DNA of 64,000 bases. Origin: Hydnum rufescens UP504 (taxonomy: Eukaryota > Basidiomycota > Agaricomycetes > Cantharellales > Hydnaceae). Where the stretch lies: the NCBI GenBank assembly GCA_014904985.1, contig MU128917.1, positions 303,340 through 367,339 on the forward strand. The letters are read 5' to 3'. The notes below the pieces were generated by a model, which was not told where the DNA came from, made no database searches, and saw nothing but the letters and a program-made list of their open reading frames with translations. Of this stretch, positions 1-10,620 are shown piece after piece; positions within the stretch are counted from its first letter, which is position 1; each line of letters starts with the position of its first letter. Both the position numbers and the translations under genes were made by a program.

Positions 1-98
1 GTGTGGATACGAGAGAAATGTAAGAATATGGATTCATTTGAGGAGGTAATTGGGCCCGGATGAGGTATGTACATAATGGGATTTTATCCCTCCAACAA
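1..98 (+). repeat. End fragment of an interspersed element
   Basis: The first 98 bases align almost base for base with 22,461-22,550, the right end of the element that interrupts the Copia gag gene (21,204-22,550). Similarity stops at the same point in both copies, just after CCCTCCAACAA; beyond it the flanks are unrelated. The window edge cuts the rest of this copy. The element family is unknown: no inverted termini and no coding capacity are visible in this part. Confidence 0.8.
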
Positions 99-2745
99 TG
101 CCGAATTCTCCTACACGTAGTGCCAGGTAGTGTGAGTCACAGTTGGTTACTAGTGCTCCAAGGCCGATTTCAGTTTCTTCCATTGTTGCAAAGTCCCGAC
201 ATGAGAGAGGAATTTGATTGGCAGTCAAATTCAAATTATTGCCTGAGTTCTCGATATTGCCTGAGCTCCTGAATGTTTAATGAACATCCTTAATGATTGC
301 AGTTTTCACATACTGGTTGAACTCATGGCTTTTCGAGGTTGTAGTGGGAGTTTTTAGAATTGTAGATGAAGGCGTGTGGTCCGCGTTTTTTGATGACTTT
401 TGTATCCAGTTGTTTGGTTTTGACACATGACAGACCTGCTGTTTATGTTCTCCTTTTCCATTTATGGTGTTTTTCATTTGCCTGTCATTTTTGTGATAGA
501 GGAAGATTTTTATTTTGAGAGACAATTCAATGATGATGATGGTGGTTTATTCAGGAGGGTGATGGGTGAACGTAGGAAGGTGGACTGTGTCTGTGTCAAC
601 ATTCCCATATATGGCCATTCTTATCTGCACCTTCACATGAAAATCTGAGTCATCGGAGTATTCTTGGGTTATGCAATATGATTTGAGGTGGGCAATTGTA
701 TACGTTTGGACTGCAGTTGTCATGTTGGGGCAAAAGTAACCCCTTCATCTGATGTGGAGATTGAGAATTGGATCATTCCGGTTCCTGACGTGCTGTATGA
801 AGAAAACCATGAATCCTGTTGCATCATCTGGGATGTATACGTTGTCAGGGCTGGATGGGAGTTCTGAGCGAGTTTTGGAAATGCTGTTGGTGAGTATGTT
901 TGTAGGCATATTCAATGGTGTTCTACCCCTTTTAGGTAAGCATTTATATGAGTTGCGTTGTTTTTGACATACGTTCTTTTTAGAGTCAGTGGATGGGATG
1001 GGGAAAGAGGATTTTGTGTGAGAAGTGCTTTTATGAATGGATTTGAGAAGGTCTAGACTTGAGGGGACCCTTGGATTTTCAGGGCATTTGGTTCGGGTTC
1101 AGTTTCGGCGAATTTTTGATTAATTGACTGTTGTTTTTGTTTACCGGTTAAGTCATGAGTCTCCTAATTAGCATGGTTTGTTGTTACGGACTTGTGGAAT
1201 TTTTTGTTTTTATGTGGGCTATGACTTTGTTTCTTTTTTCTTTTGACTTGTTGTTTTTCTTTTGATTTTGATTGATTGATATTATGGAGGGTTTTGTTAC
1301 TGCTGGCTGTGCACCTCGCTGGAGTCAAAACTGACTGAGTTGTGGGAGTTATTACGAATTTTGTGGTTTGCTGCATCATAGCGTAATTTATATTTCATTA
1401 AATCAGTGGTCGATGTGTTTTGGTCCATGGGCTTGGAAGTTATTGTAGATTGTTTGGTTGCATTTTCTGTTATGACTTGGGATGTTGTGTTTTAGTCTTC
1501 CGACATGGTTTGGGGATACTATGGATTGATACTATATATTATTGGGTTGGGGGGTGCGGGTTGTAATTAGGGGTTGATAAAGCGCATCATGTTTTCTTAC
1601 TTTGTTGTGATCTTTCTTGAGTCGCCAATTATTGACTAACTTCAGAAAAACTGAGGCATGGAACAGCACAGTTCAAATGGAGCCTTAACTTTGGTAGTTA
1701 TAGTTGGCTCTATGTAGGACTTTGTGTCAGAGTGCATATATACTGATGGTTACAGTAGTCCTATATTCCATTTGGGGGGGGTATGAATAAAGATGGGTGA
1801 GTGGCGCTTTGGAGACTCGGGTCGCCGACACTTTGGGATTTGTGTTGTGTTTGAGGGTGTGCGCATGTGATATTGCATGTGAATCGAAGGGCTGAGGAGA
1901 GGGTGCTGGGGGAGAGCGGATGAGTCTAGATGTTTCCCTTCTTAGTGACTCTCTGGCCAGGTTGCTTTCCGTACTGAGTGGTGGCGCCCACCCTTGTGCA
2001 TCCTGGGCAGGTAGGTGTAGTGGTATAAGGCTGCCCATTTGTAGCTATGTAGTGGATTAGTACTTTTTGGATGGATTTGTTTAGATCTTGAGTTGAGTAA
2101 TGTCATTTTTGGATTAGCTTTGTACTTGATTTGCTCTCCTTCTGTGTGACGAGCTAGATGTTAGGGGCTTAGAGGATTATGTATTTTGATTTGCGTGCCC
2201 TAAATATGATGGGGGTATCTCACAATTTGGAGCTTGGTTTGGGGAATGAATACCAAGACTTGGTTGGTGCAATCCTGTGCGTTCCGTACCATCTTTCTGG
2301 AGGAACTCTTCTATTGAGGGTTTTTTTTGAATAAGGGGTAGATTTGGTATCGTCGATGTGGGTGGTGTTCGCCACTCTATTCTGTGGGCTACATTGGGGG
2401 TCCTGGGGCAAGCCCCATGCGAGCTCTCTAGTACTATGTGAGTTGTGTGCTGTAAACTATGGTGGTGTGATTAGGTTTGATGGTGGTAGGCCCATATTAT
2501 TGAGTTGGTGGGATGCTGTTTACCACACTCTAGCCTACTATTTGTTATTTTAGCAACTAGTGGATTCTTTGCTACAGGAACATGGGACTGTGCTGCAGGA
2601 CTTTCTAATGTATTTTGTGTGGCGGCGGTGGTTGAGCTTCCGACTCATCCATACTAGTGTGTAGTGGGTTTACCACTTAGTGCGATCTTAGTGTCGAGCT
2701 CCACTTATAGGTCATGCTTAGTGTCGTTGCGGTCTACACGTATAC
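99..2745. other. A+T-leaning stretch without a supported gene
   Basis: I see no gene here. Open frames are short, have no recognisable motifs and lack matching splice signals. G and T dominate the plus strand over long stretches (for example 900-1,700), as in decayed repeats. A short inverted repeat TGGGCAG...CTGCCCA spans 2,007-2,038, but no tRNA B-box follows it. Confidence 0.6.
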
Positions 2746-3309
2746 TTTATTTTCATTAATTTCTTGCTAAATCCTCAAAAAACACGTTAATGATCGCGGA
2801 AGCAGTGGATATATTTGGCTATTGGGATAGGTGCATTACACCATGAGACTGTTATATATATTCCTGTAGTATCCAATTACATAATAACATGTTTCCTATG
2901 TAAAAATAAACCCAAATGCAGTATTTGGATGAAGTACATCCAAAAAAATTTAGCCATCCAGCCCAATGGGGGTCCAGGGGAGGGGGAGGTGCCTGGGATA
3001 GATGGATGGACCCCTAGGGACCTTGACACCATGAAAAAACCAGGCCCAGGGCCATTGGTAGTGCCTGAAACAATGGAACAGTAAAAACAGCACTGGAACC
3101 ACCAGAAATTGCCAGAAAATAAGTGCTAGGTGGCAATCCTGGAAATTTGGCACCTGTTAGGAGACTATTGGACAAAAATCATATCAAAATTTCAGCCCAA
3201 TACATGCATTACTTATGGAGATATGAGCCAGAAAGGTTTAGACATTGAAAATTGATTTCCTCCCCTATAAATAGTTGGAGACTTGAAAATTTGCCCAGAT
3301 TATGACGTC
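2746..3309. repeat. Palindrome 1, left arm, outer part
   Basis: This stretch is the reverse complement of about 5,830-6,400 with scattered substitutions and small indels. It belongs to a palindrome centred on 5,051. The arm is interrupted at 3,309, where an assembly gap and an inserted element separate it from its inner part at 4,271. Confidence 0.9.
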
Positions 3310-3334
3310 NNNNNNNNNNNNNNNNNNNNNNNNN
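3310..3334. other. Assembly gap (25 N)
   Basis: Twenty-five N characters lie directly between the palindrome arm (ending GACGTC) and a 17-base poly-T tract. The true distance is unknown. The right arm reads continuously through the corresponding point, so the gap lies within or beside the insertion. Confidence 1.
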
Positions 3335-4267
3335 TTTTTTTTTTTTTTTTTGACAAGTTCACAAGTTCACATATCAGGCGAGGTTAGTTTTTAAAAGATT
3401 CAAGTAAAAAAAGAGAGCCTTCAGGCTTAGAGAATTTTTGAGAGAATAGGGAACATTGATTTGCCTTTAGACGACATGTTTTACATGGAGGAAAAAGGAA
3501 AGATGAGAGAGGGGTTTTTCTTTTCAGGTGAGAGACATGGTACATTGGGCGAGCACATTTTTTTGTTTAATGAAGAGAGAGGGTAGTGATGATTGAGGAT
3601 TTGAGTTGGGTGAGGGATAGAGAGGATTGGGAGAGCCTTAGATGTTGTGATGGGCTACCAGCCGCTCGAGTCGTCGTCCGAACAATTTCGATCCCAGGAT
3701 TGGATGGTAGTTCCTTAAGCTCAAACTCAGTCATGGTATCTTTAAACTTGTCCCATTGTTATTTGAAGGTCATACTGGATTCTCGGATGCGTACCATATA
3801 GTAAGTTGATGTGCGGTCATCAGTCATGATAGCGGGGGCCATATCATGCGAGGTGGAAAGTGAGGCCGATAGCTGAAGAGGGGGGTGCAATGTGTTCAAT
3901 GAAGAATAAAGCAGAGTAGGGTGTACCCATATGATGTTCTTGTCGTATATGTCTGCAGCCTGGCATAAAAATACAGGTGAGACAGTCAACTTGCGATGTG
4001 GTGAAGGTATGTGGATGGGATAAAGAAGGCGATCTCACCAGGTGGATATGTACGTATTCGTTGTGTATAGAAGAAGGATTGGGAGCTCCGATGACTGTCA
4101 AATCAAACTCTGGTTCAGCCATTGTGTGTAGATGGGGAGACTGTATTTCTTTTTATTCAATGGGCTGGTTCGCTCTGATGGTTGATCACTCTCTAAACAA
4201 GTTGTTATGGTATTCAGTGATGGTAAGCAATGGTATGGACTAGCTATAGTCAATGAATTTCTCTCTT
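3335..4267 (-). mobile_element. Poly(A)-tailed insertion in palindrome arm
   Basis: The right palindrome arm (about 5,820-5,850) shows the uninterrupted site AATAATGACGTCATAA. In the left arm this site is split by about 930 bp, with GTC present on both sides (3,307-3,309 and 4,268-4,270), giving at least a 3-bp target duplication; the N gap could hide more. On the minus strand the insert begins near 4,267 and ends in a run of 17 A, the layout of a non-LTR retroposon or retrogene. It carries an open frame (4,122-3,844) and its 5' part recurs in inverted orientation at 10,426-10,620. The family is not identified. Confidence 0.6.
3844..4122 (-). CDS. Unrecognised ORF carried by the insertion
   Basis: A 92-codon frame starts with MAEPEFDLTVIGAPNPSS. 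A possible GTGAGA...GCAAG intron after codon 28 would lead into another frame containing SPVFLCQAADIYDKNIIW, which continues to about 3,760 before a TAA and then reads on as QWDKFKDTMTEFELKELPSN. The start is preserved in the inverted copy at about 10,563-10,620 (AEPDFDLTVIRAPNPSS), where it is cut off by the tandem array, so this was probably a real reading frame. I do not recognise the product. Given the stop after the second segment it is probably a pseudogene or captured gene fragment. Confidence 0.3.
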   Translation of the reverse strand: MAEPEFDLTVIGAPNPSSIHNEYVHIHLVRSPSLSHPHTFTTSQVDCLTCIFMPGCRHIRQEHHMGTPYSALFFIEHIAPPSSAIGLTFHLA

Positions 4268-4270
4268 GTC

Positions 4271-5045
4271 ATTATTAAGTAATCATGTGCCTAAAATAAG
4301 CCTAATCCATGCACTTAAAGAGGGGGAACTGGGCAAGGGGGACTGGAATCACCAGAAGTTGCCGGAAAATAAGTGCTGGGTGGATGATCCTGAAACTTGG
4401 CACCTATTAGGAGACTATTGGACTGAAAATCATATCAATAATTCAGCCCAATCCATGCATTACTTATGGAGATATGAGCCAGAACAGTCTGGACATTGAA
4501 AATTGATTTACTCTCCCCACAGTCAAGATATGAACTTGAAATTCTACACAAAGTATAGTCATATAATGGACTAGATTTATACCAAAAATCAGCCCAATCA
4601 GTTGAGTTTGAGACATTCAACTCCCTTGGCAGGCAGAAAGGAGAAAAAACCCCACCATAAATGTGAATCACCCCACATTGGCCCAAAATAGGTGGAATTA
4701 ACCTGTAATATTATGATACAGACTATATCCAAAAATGGAATGAATTGGATGTGTGGAAGTGGCTGAAATTGAGGGGGAGGGGGAGGAAAATCAAAAGTGA
4801 ATTACACAAGATGTAGAGCAGGGATGGATCTGATATTAGGCCACTAGTGTAACATGTATATGGGGAGTTTATATACCAAATATCAGCCTAACCAGACTTT
4901 ATTTAGGCATTGCTCCACATCATCCCCCCCTAACTCACAATTTCCTCCCCAGGGCCTTCCATCCATGCCATTACCCTGAAAATTCACAGTTGGCTCATCC
5001 AAACACATTCATAACATTCCTCAAGATCTCAGATTTCTTACTGCA
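4271..5045. repeat. Palindrome 1, left arm, inner part
   Basis: This is the reverse complement of 5,057-5,831, nearly identical throughout. Mirror-image open frames occur in both arms but show no family motifs, so no gene is called. Confidence 0.95.
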
Positions 5046-5056
5046 AGGTCTGACAT
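5046..5056. other. Palindrome 1 spacer
   Basis: An 11-base spacer (AGGTCTGACAT) separates TACTGCA (ending 5,045) from TGCAGTA (starting 5,057). The spacer is short enough for the arms to extrude as a cruciform. Confidence 0.9.
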
Positions 5057-6400
5057 TGCAGTAAGAAATCTGAGATCTTGAGGAATGTTATGAATGTGTT
5101 TGGATGAGCCAACTGTGAATTTTCAGGGTAATGGCATGGATGGAAGGCCCTGGGGAGGAAATTGTGAGTTAGGGGGGGATGATGTGGAGCAATGCCTAAA
5201 TAAAGTCTGGTTAGGCTGATATTTGGTATATAAACTCCCCATATACATGTTACACTAGTGGCCTAATATCAGATCCATCCCTGCTCTACATCTTGTGTAA
5301 TTCACTTTTGATTTTCCTCCCCCTCCCCCTCAATTTCAGCCACTTCCACACATCCAATTCATTCCATTTTTGGATATAGTCTGTATCATAATATTACAGG
5401 TTAATTCCACCTATTTTGGGCCCAATGTGGGGTGATTCACATTTATGGTGGGGTTTTTTCTCCTTTCTGCCTGCCAAGGGAGTTGAATGTCTCAAACTCA
5501 ACTGATTGGGCTGATTTTTGGTATAAATCTAGTCCATTATATGACTATACTTTGTGTAGAATTTCAAGTTCATATCTTGACTGTGGGGAGAGTAAATCAA
5601 TTTTCAATGTCCAGACTGTTCTGGCTCATATCTCCATAAGTAATGCATGGATTGGGCTGAATTATTGATATGATTTTCAGTCCAATAGTCTCCTAATAGG
5701 TGCCAAGTTTCAGGATCATCCACCCAGCACTTATTTTCCGGCAACTTCTGGTGATTCCAGTCCCCCTTGCCCAGTTCCCCCTCTTTAAGTGCATGGATTA
5801 GGCTTATTTTAGGCACATGATTACTTAATAATGACGTCATAATCTGGGCAAATTTTCAAGTCTCCAGCTATTTTATAGGGGGAGGAAATCAATTTTCAAT
5901 GTCTAAACCTTTCTGGCTCATATCTCCATAAGTAATGCATGTATTGGGCTGAAATTTTGATATGATTTTTGGTCCAATAGTCTCCTAACAGGTGCCAAAT
6001 TTCAGGATTGTCCACCTAGCACTTATTTTCTGGCAATTTCTGGTGGTTCCAGTGCTGTTTTTACTGTTCCATTGTTTCAGGCACTAACCAATGGCCCTGG
6101 GCCTGGTTTTTTCATGGTGTCAAGGTCCCTAGGGGTCCATCCATCTATCCCAGGCACCTCCCCCTCCCCCTGGACCCCCATTGGGCTGGATGGCTAAATT
6201 TTTTTGGATGTACTTCATCCAATTACTGCATTTGGGTATTTTTTACATAGGAAACATGTTATTATGTAATTGGATACTATTCAGGAATGATTATATAACA
6301 GTCTCATGGTGTAATGCACCTATCCCAATAGCCAAATATATCCATCTGCTTCCACTGATAATTGTTATTGAGGATTTAGCAAGAATTAATGAAAATAAGT
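5057..6400. repeat. Palindrome 1, right arm
   Basis: This is the complete, uninterrupted arm of about 1,344 bp. It matches the two parts of the left arm (564 + 775 bp). Similarity ends near GAATTAATGAAAATAAG. It supplies the empty-site sequence for the insertion at 3,335-4,267. Confidence 0.95.
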
Positions 6401-6909
6401 GGTGTAGCCACAATAGATGGACCAGTGGAGCTACACTAGATGGACTAGTGGAGCTACACTAGATACATTAGAAGTCCATGTAGCTACATCTGTGTGTAGC
6501 AAGATCCACTGTTGCTATACTACAATAGTGGGCTAGTGTGGTAGATCCCCTCAATATTGGGCTATACAAATGTAGCAACACTATCCTAGAGCTCCAGGGG
6601 GCTCTGCCCCCAGACCCCCAATGTAGCTGCACAGAATAGGAAGTGGAACACCACCATACTACCTATTCAAAAACCCCTCATGAGGTCCTCAGGATGGGGT
6701 GACTGAGGTGGTCTGGTGGGTTCAGCCACTGTATCATGTAATGCACTTGGGGAGGATATGCTACCCCATTAGGCATAAACTGGTTCAGGCATGGGGAAAT
6801 GTCAGTTCTGGAAAGATAGCAGTTTGGGGTCTGGGCACCAATCAGAAAAAGTGAGATAAATTAACCATGCAGCAGTGAAATGATAAACCTTGAGTATGGC
6901 AAGATCCTG
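6401..6909. other. No gene; short direct repeat
   Basis: No coding frame is supported. A 23-bp unit (AGATGGACTAGTGGAGCTAC plus ACT) occurs twice in tandem at 6,415-6,460 with one mismatch. The rest is A+T-leaning repeat-like sequence. Confidence 0.5.
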
Positions 6910-7740
6910 TTTATCAAACCAGGTATGTATGACTCCAACTGCAAACACACCATTGCAAATATCATTGGTGTCAGTAAGAGTCCCCACATTCTCATTGGCA
7001 TGCAGACAACTTTGTATTATCCTCCAAAACCACTGAGGCAATGGGAAGTATGGGCTTTCAGATATCATGGTTCAATAACAACATACCTCTGATCCAGATT
7101 TAAAGGGAATTATATGCATCCCAGCAGCTGAATGTGCATTGGTTCTTGTGAATACACAATGCCTGTCATGTTCAAGAAGTTTGTTGCAAAATGCATCACA
7201 AGTCTCAGTCATCTGGGACAGCATGCTTGCTCCTGCCTTGACAACCTTGGGATCAACTGCATGGCTGGGATCTTCATTTCAGAGTGTGTGTATATTCTCA
7301 GTAAGGCAGAGCATCCAGAACAATCAGAGCACTTGCCAGTGATTATGGCCCCATTAGAAATATAATAGTATTTGCCTTCATCATTGAGTGGGCCCATTGG
7401 ATCCAAAAGAACATGATCAGCTCTGGCCAAGCTGCCTTCAACCCCCAGAATACACCAAGCAAGAAAGACAAGATACTTTCTTGGTGAGAGGCAAAGGGCA
7501 TCTATCTCAGTGAGAGGGATTTCTAGATAGAAATCTGGATTGAAGGTGAGGAAGAAGCAAATGTATCCTGGAGGCACTGGAGATCCTTTGGCCATGGTTG
7601 GGTGCACTAGTAGAGCAGTAAGAGGCCATTTTCACTAGGTGATCTATGTCATTTTCTCTGCACTTCCCTGCACTTCTAATTTGCCACAGACTATTCAATA
7701 GTGTCAACACTGTTATGGATGTCCTTGATGCCATCTTTTA
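6910..7740 (-). pseudogene. HNH-nuclease-domain gene relic, copy 1
   Basis: Read on the minus strand from MASRTSITVL (7,734) the fragments are SPVPPGYICFFLTFNPDFY, LSPRKYLVFLAWCILGVEG, ADHVLLDPMGPL and GKCSDCSGCS, then CDAFCNKLLEHDRHCVFTR followed by MHIIPFKSGSE. The last two are the Cys-x-Phe-Thr and His-Ile-Ile-Pro-Phe signatures of a fungal HNH nuclease family. A plausible intron follows SE, after which ENVGTLTDTNDICNG resembles the conserved DINDIRNG block. Frameshifts (around 7,600) and stops break the frame, so it is a pseudogene. Two further relics lie at 20,165-20,715 plus 23,624-23,815 and at 28,920-29,290. The family name rests on recalled signatures. Confidence 0.7.
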
Positions 7741-8990
7741 GTGCTGTCAGCTGTAAGGTAAAAAGCTGTAACTTGTTATAGCAAGTTTGGGACAGTGGAA
7801 TGGGGCACATCCCTGTAATAAGTCCTATAAGACATAGTCATCATCAGAATCACATGAGATAGAGAAATAAAGAACCCAGAGTCTTGAAAAAAAAACTGCA
7901 TTTACTTGCCAAAGCCAAGAAAATCCACTTGGCATTGTACTTTACAGATCCACAAAATTGCCTTCAGCCATCCCAGAGTCCTGTTTGCATTGATTCCAAA
8001 TGAAGCTAACATTGGCCCTGATCCCAATTCCTGATCCTATATCCTACATGCTTGGGTTCTTTGCCTTCATCTGGTCCAAAATACTCTCCAGATGCCACAT
8101 GAATTTTGTTTCCAATTCTGCATTCTGTCCCATGGTCTTTGTCCTCTGGGATGATGCTCTTCCACTCTTTGGTTTCCCTGTGGTCAGCACCACCTTTCAG
8201 CTGGGTCAGGACATCATCACTCAGCTCATCTGTGTCAGTTGTTGGCCATCCATGTGAACACTCACATCAGGAAAACCAAGAATGGGTTCAGAGACTTCTG
8301 AAGGTTTTGAAGCCTGAGAACCAAAATAAGCATGGTCCTTATTCTGAGCCTTCGAAGCATAAGCTTCATGCCTTCTGAAGCCTTCTGGAGCTTTCTGAAG
8401 TATCTTTGCATCACAGAAGCCAAGCTCTATAACCTCTGAGGCTTCAATCAAACAGAGATAAAACTAGCTATATTTAGAGTCTATTGGGTGAAAAGTTGAC
8501 AGCAAAAAGATTATGCATAAGGCCATCCCATCATAAAACTGTTGTTGCAAAACAATCTCCAGCATAAAAGATAAAACTGTATATGGGAAGCATGGATTTC
8601 AGTGTCTAGTGTTTAAATATTTGAACACAGATGAGACTTACCAGAATAGATACCCAATACACACCTAAAATGCAGCAAGTCAGTTCAGCACCAAGGACAG
8701 ATACAAAATATACATACATATCCAGTACATGTTATTCTGCACACAAGCAACTGGTTAGAAAATCTGTTAAGAGATAGACATGTGCCATACACACTTCAGC
8801 ACACATCCATCATCCCCCCCATGCACCAGGGTTTAACATGTGCCAGTCCTATATATGGAACCAAGACTGAGAACAAGCAAGAGAATGGGATGGAGGCACA
8901 GTGATGAGGAGGTAAAGGAGGAGGAACACAGGTGAAGGAAGTTGGATGAAGAGAGTGGTGTGGAAGATAAAAACATCCAGTATCAGAAAA
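7741..8990. other. No gene; ancestral upstream region of the HNH relic
   Basis: No gene is supported. Parts of 7,640-8,050 align with 28,930-29,290, for example the shared GAAGCTAACAT block, and represent the upstream region of the HNH-type gene. From 8,290 to 8,410 the motif CTTCTGAAG and variants recur several times. The remainder is A+T-leaning. Confidence 0.5.
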
Positions 8991-9176
8991 TGCGAAATTA
9001 CACCACTTCCAGCCATTGGATGATCACATGACCAATTACGAAATTAATTATGGCTATGCACAGAAACCAAATTTGTTCTATAACTCTGTCAGTTTTGATT
9101 GGAAAGGTACTCCCATATAACTATTGGAAAGCCATGATTCACACCTTTCAAATGATACCAAACACAAGTTGAACGG

Positions 9177-9475
9177 ACAAAAACTGCACTCTCCAGGCTG
9201 AGTTTACTATCAAAATCTGGGATTTTGAGTAAAAAATGAATTTCTCCATCAGTTCACATCTAATCCTCTCAGAACAACCACACCTAGAAAGATATAAAAA
9301 ATCCGCATCCAATGGTACCAAGTGCGTGAAGAACAGATAAAATATGCACTCTACAGAATGATTTTACTATCAGAATCAACACCCATCAGTAAAAAACAAA
9401 TTTCTCTGTCAGTTCACATCCGATCTGCTCGGAACCACTATGCCCAGAAAGCTATTAAAAGTCCACATCGAATGG
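9177..9475. repeat. Imperfect direct repeat, two ~150-bp units
   Basis: Two adjacent units (about 9,177-9,325 and 9,326-9,475) share the order: ACAAAAACTGCACTCT-like start, TTTACTATCA, AGTAAAAAA, TCAGTTCACATC, then a CCGCATCCAATGGTACCAAG-like end. They are diverged. Unequal exchange within an old LTR or other repeat is a plausible origin. Confidence 0.6.
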
Positions 9476-9659
9476 TACCAAGCACGCCTATTACGGATAC
9501 AAACTGCTGTCTCTGCATCGAATCCCACACCATGCATTTGTTCCTATTATTAACCAGTAACAAAAACATCTTAACCACTGGACTAGGCTCAGATTAATCT
9601 CCAAAACCCAGGAGATGTCCCTTAATTTTGCTTCCCATGAGCTCCAAGACATATCACAA

Positions 9660-10187
9660 GACCAGTGACATCATGCTCCAACTACTCCACAAGCTCAGCA
9701 AACTAGTGACATCATTTCCTTTATGAATCCTTTTGTTCTCTTTATGAATGACATCACTATGACATCATTATGATATCACACTCTATGGATGACTCAGCTA
9801 TGACTGCATTATGACATCATTTCTTTATTTTTCTTTTGTTCTACTCCACTATGACTCCCCCATGACATCACTATGATCTCATAGCTTTATTACTCTTTTG
9901 TTCTTGACTCCATGCACAGCCACCTTCAGATAGGTATATAAGCTAGCAGATTTTCTTGTACCCCCCATCTCCTCACTCTGGAAATCAACCACTGTCTAAC
10001 TACTGTCTACCATTCTGCTTAATAATCTAAAGAACTGTCTATCTAAAGCCATCTGGAGCTAAGTCATCTTCAAGGTTGTTGAGACCAAGCTACTGGAAGC
10101 CATCTACGTGAAATACTGAAGCCAAGGATAGTTGCAGAACCTAAGGTTAGAGTTGCTGGACATCCAAGGAAAAGGTAAGCATAACAA
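9660..10187 (+). mobile_element. LTR-like remnant with TGACATCA boxes and TATA
   Basis: Six exact TGACATCA octamers (starts 9,666, 9,707, 9,749, 9,760, 9,812, 9,863) plus TGATATCA (9,771) and TGACTCA (9,790) precede GTATATAAGCTAGCAG (about 9,937). A C-rich leader (CCCCCCATCTCCTC) follows, and the block ends GGTAAGCATAACA. This promoter-leader-terminus order is that of fungal retrotransposon LTRs. The octamer is one CpG transition away from the CRE/ATF site TGACGTCA. No 5' end, partner LTR or coding region could be fixed, so a solo or truncated LTR is inferred. Confidence 0.45.
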
Positions 10188-10344
10188 AATACAAGTCAGG
10201 AAAGAAGATTGAAGCATACTAACAAAATTAACCAAGAACAGACCCTTCTATAACCCACAGACATTCACATTTTGACCAGGAGGACATAAACAAGAACACA
10301 CAAATATCAGTAAATGAACAAACACAACATGAACATGTATACAC

Positions 10345-10412
10345 CTTTCTATAAGCATCCCTCACATATAAGCCTTCCTATAAGCATTCCATACAATGTA
10401 TAAGCCTTCCTA
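10345..10412 (+). repeat. CTATAAGCAT short repeats
   Basis: The motif TTCTATAAGCAT / TCCTATAAGCAT occurs three times within 70 bases, alternating with TATAAGCCT. No function is evident. Confidence 0.5.
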
Positions 10413-10425
10413 TAAGCATCTATGA

Positions 10426-10620
10426 TATATCATTGACTATAGCTAGTCCATATCACATTCCATTCTCCAATAAACACATACACATCTTGCAGAGAGTGAT
10501 CAACCATTGAAGTGAACCAACCCATTTGAATAAACAGAAACACAGTCTCCCATCCACACACTGGCTGAACCAGATTTTGATTTGACAGTCATCAGAGCTC
10601 CCAACCCTTCTTCTATATCA
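10426..10620. repeat. Inverted copy of insertion 5' part (4,070-4,260)
   Basis: From CATTGACTATAGCTAGTCC to GCTCCCAACCCTTCTTC this stretch is the diverged reverse complement of about 4,255-4,075. It includes the first codons of the ORF carried by the insertion at 3,335-4,267. Similarity stops at CTATATCAG, exactly where the tandem array begins. Confidence 0.8.

Noticed and set aside
2000..2045. tRNA-like A-box (GTGTAGTGGTATAAGG) with a small stem
   Set aside because: No B-box at the required distance and no cloverleaf can be drawn.
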